A stretch of 6,295 nucleotides of DNA from Ignavibacteriaceae bacterium (lineage in GTDB: Bacteria > Bacteroidota > Ignavibacteria > Ignavibacteriales > Ignavibacteriaceae): assembly GCA_013388525.1 (NCBI GenBank), contig JACAFA010000282.1, forward strand, positions 1 through 6,295, read 5' to 3'. Under the pieces are notes generated by a model. The model saw only the letters and a list, made by a program, of their open reading frames with translations. It was not told the DNA's origin and searched no databases. Positions 1 to 5,904 of this stretch are shown here, piece after piece. Position 1 is the first letter of the stretch; every line of letters starts with the position of its first letter. Made by a program: the position numbers and the translations under genes.

Positions 1-196
1 ATCCAAGCTTATGCTGTTTTAATAAATCAATTGTTCTTTGCGGAAGAGCATTGCCTTCGCTGCACCAAAAATCCCATCCGATATCACCGTGAACATATTC
101 AGCATCAAAACCAACTGCATCTAAAACTCTTATTGCCTCCGGAAGTACTGTTTTACCAATGCCATCGCCGGGCATTGCAACTATTGTTCTTTTCAT
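1..196 (-). CDS. Isocitrate/isopropylmalate dehydrogenase family protein, N-terminal part (partial)
   Basis: Reading leftward from an ATG at 196, the frame stays open to the window edge and gives 65 residues. It begins MKRTIVAMPGDGIGKTVLPE, with the GDGIG turn at residues 10-14 that opens the nucleotide-binding fold of the NAD(P)-dependent beta-hydroxyacid oxidative decarboxylases (isocitrate, 3-isopropylmalate and tartrate dehydrogenases). A GNALPQRT segment near residues 49-56 also fits this family. These enzymes oxidise and decarboxylate a 2-hydroxy acid in the cytoplasm. An AGGA on the minus strand at 206-209, nine bases before the ATG, is a reasonable ribosome binding site and supports this start. 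The substrate-specificity residues and most of the protein lie outside the window, so I cannot choose between isocitrate and isopropylmalate dehydrogenase. The family assignment is confident and the exact enzyme is not. Confidence 0.88.
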   Translation of the reverse strand, partial: MKRTIVAMPGDGIGKTVLPEAIRVLDAVGFDAEYVHGDIGWDFWCSEGNALPQRTIDLLKQHKLG

Positions 197-205
197 AAAT
201 GAATA

Positions 206-209
206 TCCT
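206..209 (-). promoter_or_regulatory. Ribosome binding site of the dehydrogenase gene
   Basis: AGGA on the minus strand, nine bases upstream of the ATG at 196. It is the clearest Shine-Dalgarno-like sequence in the window. Confidence 0.45.
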
Positions 210-342
210 GTAAAAGTGAAAAAATTACTCAGGAAACTTAGATATTTGGCTGTAGCTAAACAAGATTTTTTTCAGGATTCTATTTTAATTAGCTAATCCT
301 TTTTGATATTTAAACCAGTATAAATTCCAAACCCGAGGCAAA

Positions 343-367
343 AAATTCAATCATAAATTTCAATCAT
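343..367. repeat. Tandem near-identical 12/13-base repeat upstream of the methyltransferase
   Basis: AAATTCAATCAT (343-354) is followed directly by AAATTTCAATCAT (355-367); they differ by one inserted T. The pair sits 73-97 bases before the methyltransferase ATG, in the 243-base gap shared with the divergent dehydrogenase gene. Tandem direct repeats there could be an operator, but the region is very AT-rich and chance is possible. I see no convincing promoter, RNA or other gene in the rest of 197-439. Confidence 0.3.
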
Positions 368-439
368 TGTAGAATTATTTTGTAGTAAATTTAGGTTAGA
401 AAAAACAGCGTACATTAACTTTATTAAATTTCCGTTTTA

Positions 440-1408
440 ATGACCAAAAATAAATTTGCAAAACTCAACAGAACGCTAACTTTAAGTGATGATGAAATCA
501 TAAAATACTCTGCCAGAGTAGTTAAGTTAGATAAACCAGCAATGCCAGGATCGATCCAAAATAAAATAATTAATCAGGATATTTTTACAGCAATAAATTT
601 TCTTCCTTCAAATTTTGTTGATCTTTTATTTATAGATCCACCATATAACATGTCAAAAAAATTCAACAAAATTACTTTCCGCGAAATGGAATTATTTGAT
701 TACATGAAATGGTTTGATTCCTGGTTAGGTAAGGTGAATCGGATTCTAAAAGAAAACGCTTCAATTTATGTTTGTGGAGATTGGAAAACATCAGCGGCAA
801 TTTATTTAGTAGGATCGAAATATTTTAAAGTTCAAAACAGAATTACCTGGGAGAGAGAAAAGGGAAGAGGAGCAAAACGAAATTGGAAAAATTGCAGTGA
901 AGACATCTGGTTTTTTACAAAATCGTCGGATTATACTTTCAATATTAACGAAGTTAAACTAAGAAGAAGAGTTATTGCCCCATACAAAAATGAAGAGAGG
1001 AAACCCAAAGACTGGGTAGAAAAAAAAGATGGTAATTTCAGAGATACATTTCCTTCCAATATATGGAATGACATTTCGATACCATTCTGGTCGATGCCTG
1101 AGAACACTGATCATCCAACACAAAAACCAGAAAAATTATTGGCAAAAATAATTCTTGCAAGTTCAAAAGAAGGAGAATTAGTATTTGATCCATTCCTTGG
1201 TTCGGGAACAACCGCGGTAGTTGCAAAAAAGCTCGGCAGAAAATATGTTGGAGTTGAAGTGGATGAATATTACTGCTGTCTTGCGGAAAAAAGATTGGAA
1301 CTTGCAGAAACTAATAAAAGAATTCAGGGTTATGAAGATGGAGTCTTCTGGGAACGGAATACGCTTATGGAACAGGTCAAAAGTCAGAAGTTCAAGGATT
1401 CGATTTAA
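440..1408 (+). CDS. Site-specific DNA methyltransferase, beta class (N6-adenine likely)
   Basis: The 322-residue protein is a complete S-adenosylmethionine-dependent DNA amino-methyltransferase. The catalytic motif IV, IDPPYN, is at residues 65-70. A basic variable region at about 135-215 (WEREKGRGAKRNWKN and following) probably reads the DNA target. HPTQKP is at 225-230, and the cofactor-binding motif I, DPFLGSGTT, is at 250-258, followed by VGVEVDEYY. Motif IV before motif I defines the beta class (N6_N4_Mtase fold). DPPY is most often found in N6-adenine enzymes, though N4-cytosine cannot be excluded. The ATG at 440 gives a full-length N-terminus but has only AT-rich sequence upstream and no Shine-Dalgarno. 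The flanks are a metabolic gene and ffs, with no endonuclease in the window, so this looks like a solitary methyltransferase or the remnant of a restriction-modification pair. The recognition sequence cannot be read from the protein alone. Confidence 0.93.
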   Translation: MTKNKFAKLNRTLTLSDDEIIKYSARVVKLDKPAMPGSIQNKIINQDIFTAINFLPSNFVDLLFIDPPYNMSKKFNKITFREMELFDYMKWFDSWLGKVNRILKENASIYVCGDWKTSAAIYLVGSKYFKVQNRITWEREKGRGAKRNWKNCSEDIWFFTKSSDYTFNINEVKLRRRVIAPYKNEERKPKDWVEKKDGNFRDTFPSNIWNDISIPFWSMPENTDHPTQKPEKLLAKIILASSKEGELVFDPFLGSGTTAVVAKKLGRKYVGVEVDEYYCCLAEKRLELAETNKRIQGYEDGVFWERNTLMEQVKSQKFKDSI

Positions 1409-1520
1409 TTATATTATCTTTGCCTTCGAATTTTTAATTGTTTAGGACTGGGATAGTAATTAATAATATAAATTTCCTTTAGATTATTTATCTCACATCC
1501 TTGAAGTTTTAATTGATTTT

Positions 1521-1599
<79 letters not shown>

Positions 1600-1605
<6 letters not shown>

Positions 1606-2082
1606 TTTTTTGTTTATTGGTGGAAGTAAAATTTCAAGTATACCTTTTGCGACTCCGGGATTTTCTTTAAAATGAATTTTTGCTAAACATGTTGGAGGTA
1701 TTCTAAAATTTGAATCATTTGCTCCTATCATTGCAGCAATGTGAATTCCAATATCTGGCTGATGCCCTACCATTGCAATATCCTTCATATCCAGAAGTTC
1801 AGCAATAGAAAGTAAATCTTCAGTCAGTCCTCCATTGAGAAGAGAAATTTCTTCTGCAACTTCAGATTTTACATTGAATATACTGTGAATAATTTCGGCT
1901 GTTTGTTTTGCTCTTTTCAGCGGCGAGGTAAGAACAATGTCAAATCCATCAATAAAATTTTTCCAGAATTCTGCAGATACCCTGGTTGTTTGAATTCCGG
2001 ATTGAGTTAATCCTCTGAGCTCGTGTGGTTTATTTTCAAGAGTAGGTTCTGCTTCACCGTGTCGTATCAGATATAAATTCAT
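1600..2082 (-). CDS. SixA-like histidine phosphatase
   Basis: This 160-residue protein belongs to the histidine phosphatase superfamily (phosphoglycerate-mutase-like fold). The catalytic RHGE is at residues 7-10, with His8 the expected phosphate acceptor. LTSPLKRAKQTA at 51-62 carries the second phosphate-pocket arginine (Arg57), and VGHQPDI at 105-111 carries the second histidine (His107). The short length and the RHGEA and VGHQPD spacing match SixA, which removes phosphate from phosphohistidine on signalling domains. The actual substrate here is unknown, and cytoplasmic location is expected because no signal peptide is present. The ATG at 2082 has no clear Shine-Dalgarno, but it begins right at the first beta strand, so it is the natural start. 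The stop at 1600-1602 and the final KKG codons lie inside the SRP RNA end on the opposite strand. The gene follows the lipoprotein gene by 24 bases and is probably co-transcribed with it. Confidence 0.9.
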
Positions 2083-2106
2083 CTTTGTCAGGAAGTGAAA
2101 AGTTTT

Positions 2107-2832
2107 TTATTCTTTAGATGGAATCTGTGGCTTGATTGTAATCCATCTGAAATCTTCAACCTCCTTTTTTACGAAATTACTAAACAGGTCCTTCGTGCTG
2201 AGATATTTCATATCTGTTTTAAAGAAATAAAAAGTGTCAGTTTCAGCAATGGTTTTTGGATCAGTAATTCCTGAAATCTTTGTTATGATAAAATCCGGGG
2301 AGATTGATTCAATTGTCTGAGAATATATAATGTTTTCTTTTACCAGTCTGCTTATTGACCGGTAAACAAGACCTGCAGTAGTATCATAGACTTCGTAAAT
2401 CGAAAGTCGGTCCATGCTAAGCACATCTTTGGTAAGAAATCTTTCCTGCAAAAAAATAAAATTACGGTTTTCTTTTTCAATCCATTCTACGCTGAGGTTT
2501 CCATTCAACGACTTATCAATTAAATAAAGCCGAAGTTGGTCATCATAAATAGCAAACCGGTTTAATGAAGGATCGAAATGTTCCAAAAGCACAGAGTAGC
2601 AGTATTTTCTATTAATGTAACCACTATCAATTCTTATACTATTAAAATCTTTTCTGTTGATTAATTCTGCATCAATTAAACCTTTCAGCTCAACATTTGC
2701 ATCGTGATTTTTATTCAATGCCTGTGAAATTAATTCACGAAGTCTGGCACTGTTAAGTTTATCATTACCTGTTCCGCAGGCTGATAGAGCAAATGTAATT
2801 ACGATAATAACATAAAAAAGTAACTTATTCAT
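2107..2832 (-). CDS. Predicted lipoprotein of unknown function
   Basis: I do not recognise this 241-residue protein. The N-terminus MNKLLFYVIIVITFALSAC is a textbook lipoprotein signal: one Lys, a hydrophobic stretch, and the lipobox LSAC with Cys19 as the lipidated residue. It should therefore be anchored to a membrane on the periplasmic side. The mature part is soluble, charged and of mixed alpha/beta look, with aromatic-rich stretches in its middle and no further membrane segments or catalytic motif that I can name. A TTG directly precedes the ATG at 2832 in frame. I prefer the ATG because AGAGAG at 2841-2846 then sits eight bases upstream. The gene is divergent from the NhaC antiporter gene (gap of about 115 bases) and lies upstream of the SixA-like gene with a 24-base gap, so those two are probably one transcript. 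No functional link between them is evident from sequence. Confidence 0.8.
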   Translation of the reverse strand: MNKLLFYVIIVITFALSACGTGNDKLNSARLRELISQALNKNHDANVELKGLIDAELINRKDFNSIRIDSGYINRKYCYSVLLEHFDPSLNRFAIYDDQLRLYLIDKSLNGNLSVEWIEKENRNFIFLQERFLTKDVLSMDRLSIYEVYDTTAGLVYRSISRLVKENIIYSQTIESISPDFIITKISGITDPKTIAETDTFYFFKTDMKYLSTKDLFSNFVKKEVEDFRWITIKPQIPSKE

Positions 2833-2840
2833 CAATTATT

Positions 2841-2846
2841 CTCTCT
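2841..2846 (-). promoter_or_regulatory. Ribosome binding site of the lipoprotein gene; favours the ATG start
   Basis: AGAGAG on the minus strand lies eight bases before the ATG (2832) and five before the adjacent in-frame TTG (2835). The same hexamer precedes the L,D-transpeptidase ATG, which supports its reality, although it is a weak Shine-Dalgarno match. Confidence 0.35.
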
Positions 2847-2935
2847 GGTTAAAAGTAAAAATAATAATTTTTTTTGAAATATTTTTTTGATAGAGTATAT
2901 TTCTGATAGCGGCCAAATACTAATTATTCCTTTTT

Positions 2936-2956
2936 ATGATGAATACATTTGAATAA
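2936..2956 (+). other. Six-codon ATG reading frame overlapping the antiporter start
   Basis: ATG ATG AAT ACA TTT GAA TAA (2936-2956) overlaps the TTG at 2949 that opens the antiporter frame. It could be a tiny leader that couples translation to the TTG start. Alternatively, removing one T from the TTT at 2948-2950 would join this ATG to the antiporter frame as MMNTLNKV, which would mean an assembly or sequencing slip. Sequence alone cannot decide. Confidence 0.35.
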
Positions 2957-4817
2957 AGTCATCCTCATAAGCTTCTGCATTATAAAATTCTATACAAGTA
3001 TCTTCGGACAAACCGTTGAAATTCCCTCGCTTGCTCTCTCGGATATCAACTTTCAGGTAAAAGGTGAAGGATTTTCTGATAGTCTTAAATTCTTTGAGTT
3101 ACAATTTATTAAAGATGGTTCAACTGAGAAATTTAAGATTAATTTATCTGATGGTTCATTTGATACTTCGCTTACAATTCACAACTCGGGAAATTATAGA
3201 GTAGTCTTTTCAGGAATTGAAAAAGAAAGAACCACAGTAAATGTCATCCCCGGAATTTTAAGCATCATTCCGCCATTACTTGCAATTGCTCTTGCATTAA
3301 TTTTCAGACAGGTCGTAATCTCACTTATCCTCGGAATTTATTCCGGCGGTTTATTTATTTATGGTTTTGATCCTCTAACTGCATTTTTAAGATTAATTGA
3401 TAAATATGTAATCGAAGCAGTCAGCGATGTTTCTCATACGCAGATAATTGTATTCACTTTGCTGTTTGGCGGAGTCATTGGCTTAATTTCTCGCAGTGGC
3501 GGAACAACAGGTATTGCAAATTCGCTTTCGAAACTGGCAAGAACGAGAAAATCAGGAATGATTGCCACCTGGCTTTCAGGATTAATTATTTTCTTTGATG
3601 ATTATGCTAATGCACTCGTTGTTGGAAATCTGATGCGACCAATTACTGATAAGCTTAAAATCTCTCGCGAAAAGCTTTCGTTCATTGTTGATGCTACTTC
3701 AGCACCTGTTGCAAGTATTTTTATTGTGTCTTCGTGGATTGGGTATGAAGTCGGATTAATTCAGGATGGACTGGAAGTAATCGGCTCACCGCTAAATGCG
3801 TACTCCGTTTTTCTTGATACAATAATTTTTCGTTTTTATCCTCTTGCGATGCTTGTTTTCGTTTTTCTCATTGCGTTTACAAAAAGGGATTTCGGTTCGA
3901 TGCTTAAAGCTGAACGTCGTGCAGTTGAAGATGGAAAAGTGTCTGCATCTTCTTTTACTACTGCTGAATTCAGTGAGAAGAGCGAACTGTTTGGAAATGA
4001 GGACAAAGCCAAATGGTATAACGGAGTTATTCCAATTCTTGTTTTAGTTTCTGTAACAATCTTTGGTTTGATATTCACTGGAATAGAATCAATGAAAGAG
4101 CAGGGGATAGTTGAGTACGGAATTAGAGACATAATCAGCAATTCAAACTCATATCTTGCTTTACTCTGGGGAAGTTTTTCTGCTTGTGTAGTTGCTGCTA
4201 TGATGATTGTAGCCCAAAGAATTTTAACACTGCGTGAGGCTGTTGATGCCTGGTTTGCTGGCATTCGTTCAATGTTTCTTGCAGTACTGATTCTAACCCT
4301 TGCGTGGAGTATCGGTGCAGTGACTAATGAAATAAGAACCGCAGATTATATTATCAGCCTTATCAGTGATTCAATTGATCCGCGCTTTCTCCCGGTGATT
4401 GTGTTTATCGTTTGCGGCATAACGAGTTTCGCAACCGGAACTAGCTGGGGAACAATGGCAATTATGTTCCCGATTGTCATTCCGCTTTCTGCGGCAGTTA
4501 CTGGAATGAACAACTACTCACCTGCAGATATGCATTTAATTCTTATTGGTGTAGTAAGCTCAGTGCTTGCCGGATGTGTTTGGGGTGATCACTGCTCGCC
4601 AATATCCGATACAACAATTCTGAGCTCGATGGCTTCCGGCTGTGATCATATTGATCACGTGCGGACACAGCTTACTTATGCAATTACAGTTGGAATAGTT
4701 ACAATGTTAGCTGGAGATATCCTGACTGCATTTGGTTTATCACCAATTATCGCGTTACTTATTATTGCTGCAGTTCTTGTTGGAATTATTTATTTGTTTG
4801 GCAGAAGGGTAGAGTAA
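2949..4817 (+). CDS. nhaC: NhaC-family Na+/H+ antiporter with N-terminal extracytoplasmic domain
   Basis: The 622-residue protein exchanges Na+ for H+ across the inner membrane and serves ion and pH homeostasis. Residues 1-21 form a signal peptide ending IFGQ. Residues 22 to about 100 are a soluble, beta-rich extracytoplasmic domain, and the multi-pass transporter core starts near residue 103. Core motifs typical of NhaC are all present: GLISRSGGTTG at 178-188, FFDDYANALVVGN at 215-227, DATSAPVASIFIVSSWIG at 248-265, ATGTSWGTMAIMFP at 495-508 and GDHCSPISDTT at 546-556. The acidic pair Asp217-Asp218 and Asp547/Asp554 are candidates for ion handling. A charged cytoplasmic loop covers about 311-358. 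The only start that keeps the signal peptide is TTG, since an in-frame TGA lies at 2940-2942, and it has no Shine-Dalgarno. The family call is secure. The symbol is by family only, and substrate preference is not shown. Confidence 0.93.
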   Translation: MNKVILISFCIIKFYTSIFGQTVEIPSLALSDINFQVKGEGFSDSLKFFELQFIKDGSTEKFKINLSDGSFDTSLTIHNSGNYRVVFSGIEKERTTVNVIPGILSIIPPLLAIALALIFRQVVISLILGIYSGGLFIYGFDPLTAFLRLIDKYVIEAVSDVSHTQIIVFTLLFGGVIGLISRSGGTTGIANSLSKLARTRKSGMIATWLSGLIIFFDDYANALVVGNLMRPITDKLKISREKLSFIVDATSAPVASIFIVSSWIGYEVGLIQDGLEVIGSPLNAYSVFLDTIIFRFYPLAMLVFVFLIAFTKRDFGSMLKAERRAVEDGKVSASSFTTAEFSEKSELFGNEDKAKWYNGVIPILVLVSVTIFGLIFTGIESMKEQGIVEYGIRDIISNSNSYLALLWGSFSACVVAAMMIVAQRILTLREAVDAWFAGIRSMFLAVLILTLAWSIGAVTNEIRTADYIISLISDSIDPRFLPVIVFIVCGITSFATGTSWGTMAIMFPIVIPLSAAVTGMNNYSPADMHLILIGVVSSVLAGCVWGDHCSPISDTTILSSMASGCDHIDHVRTQLTYAITVGIVTMLAGDILTAFGLSPIIALLIIAAVLVGIIYLFGRRVE

Positions 4818-4830
4818 TTATAATTGTAAT

Positions 4831-4881
4831 TCGTAGGGATTCAATTTTTTATAAAGATTCAAATCGTCGTAGGGGTTCAAT
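4831..4881 (+). repeat. 15-base direct repeat (two copies, one mismatch)
   Basis: TCGTAGGGATTCAAT (4831-4845) recurs as TCGTAGGGGTTCAAT (4867-4881), a 36-base offset with 14 of 15 bases identical. The second copy forms the left arm of the 28-base palindrome. The pair looks like one degenerate and one intact copy of a dispersed intergenic repeat. Confidence 0.6.
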
Positions 4882-4896
4882 ATATTGAGCCCCTAC
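4869..4896. terminator. 28-base palindrome, possible bidirectional terminator or dispersed repeat
   Basis: GTAGGGGTTCAA (4869-4880) and TTGAGCCCCTAC (4885-4896) pair over 12 positions with a single G·T wobble, around the centre TATA. The hairpin lies 51 bases after the antiporter stop and between two convergent genes. The downstream plus-strand sequence is T-rich (TAATTTTCTTTT at 4905-4916) but has no immediate T-run. Termination from either side is plausible. Equally, this may be a member of a dispersed palindromic repeat family with GTAGGGG ends. Confidence 0.5.
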
Positions 4897-4916
4897 AGTT
4901 GAAATAATTTTCTTTT

Positions 4917-4951
4917 AGGGAAAGAACTCCCTGCCTTTGCCGGCAGGCAGG
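4917..4951. repeat. Two further adjacent inverted repeats
   Basis: AGGGA (4917-4921) pairs with TCCCT (4928-4932) around a six-base loop. Overlapping it, CCTGCC (4930-4935) pairs with GGCAGG (4946-4951), and inside that lies the perfect 8-base palindrome TGCCGGCA (4938-4945). The second element is strikingly GC-rich compared with its surroundings. Confidence 0.5.
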
Positions 4952-4987
4952 CTGTCCGTTCCGAATTTATGTTTTATTTTTGGTAAC

Positions 4988-5009
4988 GGATCGATCGGGA
5001 GGTCGATCC
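4988..5009. repeat. Inverted repeat just downstream of the transpeptidase stop
   Basis: GGATCGA (4988-4994) pairs perfectly with TCGATCC (5003-5009) around the eight-base loop TCGGGAGG. It begins eight bases beyond the transpeptidase stop codon in that gene's direction and could protect or end its mRNA. No T-run follows on the minus strand, so a standard intrinsic terminator is not shown. Confidence 0.5.
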
Positions 5010-5016
5010 CTATGGT

Positions 5017-5904
5017 TTAATTTCTTGAATCCAAAACAGGATTTAGAGTCAGCAGTTCTTTCTCCCTTCCCGTAAATATCTCCGCTAATCTTTCTTCTTC
5101 TGTTTTGTTCTTATCAACCCAAAGAGTTGAGGGTTTTAAGTTTTGTCTGGCAGGAATTAATTCTGAATTGCCAATTGGCAGACCGTTTGAGAAGATATTA
5201 TTCTCATCCACAAGAATTTTTTCGTTGGAAGATATCAGATAATCGCCATCGTAAATTTTCTGATATCTTTCTTTCAACAGATTGTAAGTATCCTTGTAAG
5301 AGTATTGATTATAGCTTTCGCCCTCACTTGTAAAAGCTATTTTAACTGCACTGTTTCCTTTGTGAACCAGAACCGGAGTTCCTTTTTCAACTTTTTCATA
5401 AACAATTTGAGCATCTTCTCTGGAAACCCTAACGCATCCGTGAGAAACATTTTTCTTTCCCAAATATTTGTAATAACTTTTTCCAAGCAGTGCATGAAAA
5501 CCAATTCCGTTGTTAAAGCCAATCCAGTTAAGCATAACAGTACTATCGAACTGAATTGAATATTGTTTCTTTGCTTTCCACTGAATTGCGAACAGACCTT
5601 CTTTTGTATCCATTCCTTTTTCAACCCGCTTTGTGCCGGAAGAAATAGGGAAGTGAAATTCTGAACCATCTCTTGAATAAAGTGTGGCGTGCTGCGTAGA
5701 AAGATTTACCTCGATGTAATGATCTTTATTTGTGTAAACAGTATCTCTGAGCTGTTTAAAATCGTAATTAGTAAAAGGATTGACAGCGTAATTTAATTTA
5801 CCCGGTGAAAAGTTAATTTTATTTTCATTTAAATATGCGCTGTTAAAGAAGAGGATTGTTATGACAACCAAAGCTGCTAAAAAAATCTTATTCGTTCTTT
5901 TCAT
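5017..5904 (-). CDS. L,D-transpeptidase (YkuD domain), membrane-anchored
   Basis: From the ATG at 5904 the protein has 295 residues. Residues 1-6 are basic, and about 7-20 form one hydrophobic segment (IFLAALVVITILFF), so it is a signal anchor or signal peptide placing the enzyme outside the inner membrane. The YkuD catalytic domain spans about 62-183: it starts at YIEVNLSTQHATLY, has the conserved His137 in GIGFHALLG, and has the active-site motif SHGCVRV at 154-160 with nucleophile Cys157. Such enzymes form L,D (3-3) peptidoglycan cross-links or attach proteins to the wall. A charged tail of about 110 residues after the domain has no motif I know. The start could be an in-frame TTG at 5925 (seven residues longer). 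I prefer the ATG because AGAGAG at 5915-5920 precedes it and a basic, hydrophobic N-terminus follows. The start overlaps the uvrC end by 17 bases in another frame, indicating one transcript. Confidence 0.92.
   Translation of the reverse strand: MKRTNKIFLAALVVITILFFNSAYLNENKINFSPGKLNYAVNPFTNYDFKQLRDTVYTNKDHYIEVNLSTQHATLYSRDGSEFHFPISSGTKRVEKGMDTKEGLFAIQWKAKKQYSIQFDSTVMLNWIGFNNGIGFHALLGKSYYKYLGKKNVSHGCVRVSREDAQIVYEKVEKGTPVLVHKGNSAVKIAFTSEGESYNQYSYKDTYNLLKERYQKIYDGDYLISSNEKILVDENNIFSNGLPIGNSELIPARQNLKPSTLWVDKNKTEEERLAEIFTGREKELLTLNPVLDSRN

Noticed and set aside
274..304. AGGATT/AATCCT hairpin followed by four T residues on the plus strand
   Set aside because: The stem is only six base pairs with a 15-base loop, and no plus-strand gene lies upstream that it could terminate.
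1392..1436. ATTCGA/TCGAAT stem near the methyltransferase stop followed by T residues
   Set aside because: The arms are six weak pairs separated by about 26 bases, so a functional terminator is not supported.
1038..1445. Short frames on both strands within and just after the methyltransferase 3' half
   Set aside because: They are out-of-frame readings of the methyltransferase, whose HPTQKP and DPFLGSGTT motifs fix the true frame. The 74-codon one runs past the stop without any plausible start context.
3836..4264. Open frame of 142 codons on the minus strand inside the antiporter gene
   Set aside because: It lies entirely within the antiporter coding region, which has unmistakable NhaC motifs there. 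The minus-strand product has no recognisable domain.
4831..5009. Repeats read as a possible CRISPR array
   Set aside because: There are only two copies of a 15-base repeat at one spacing, the other elements are unrelated palindromes, and no cas genes are present.
5127..5669. Several 68-110 codon frames on both strands inside the transpeptidase gene
   Set aside because: All overlap the YkuD domain or its tail in other frames and show no domain of their own.
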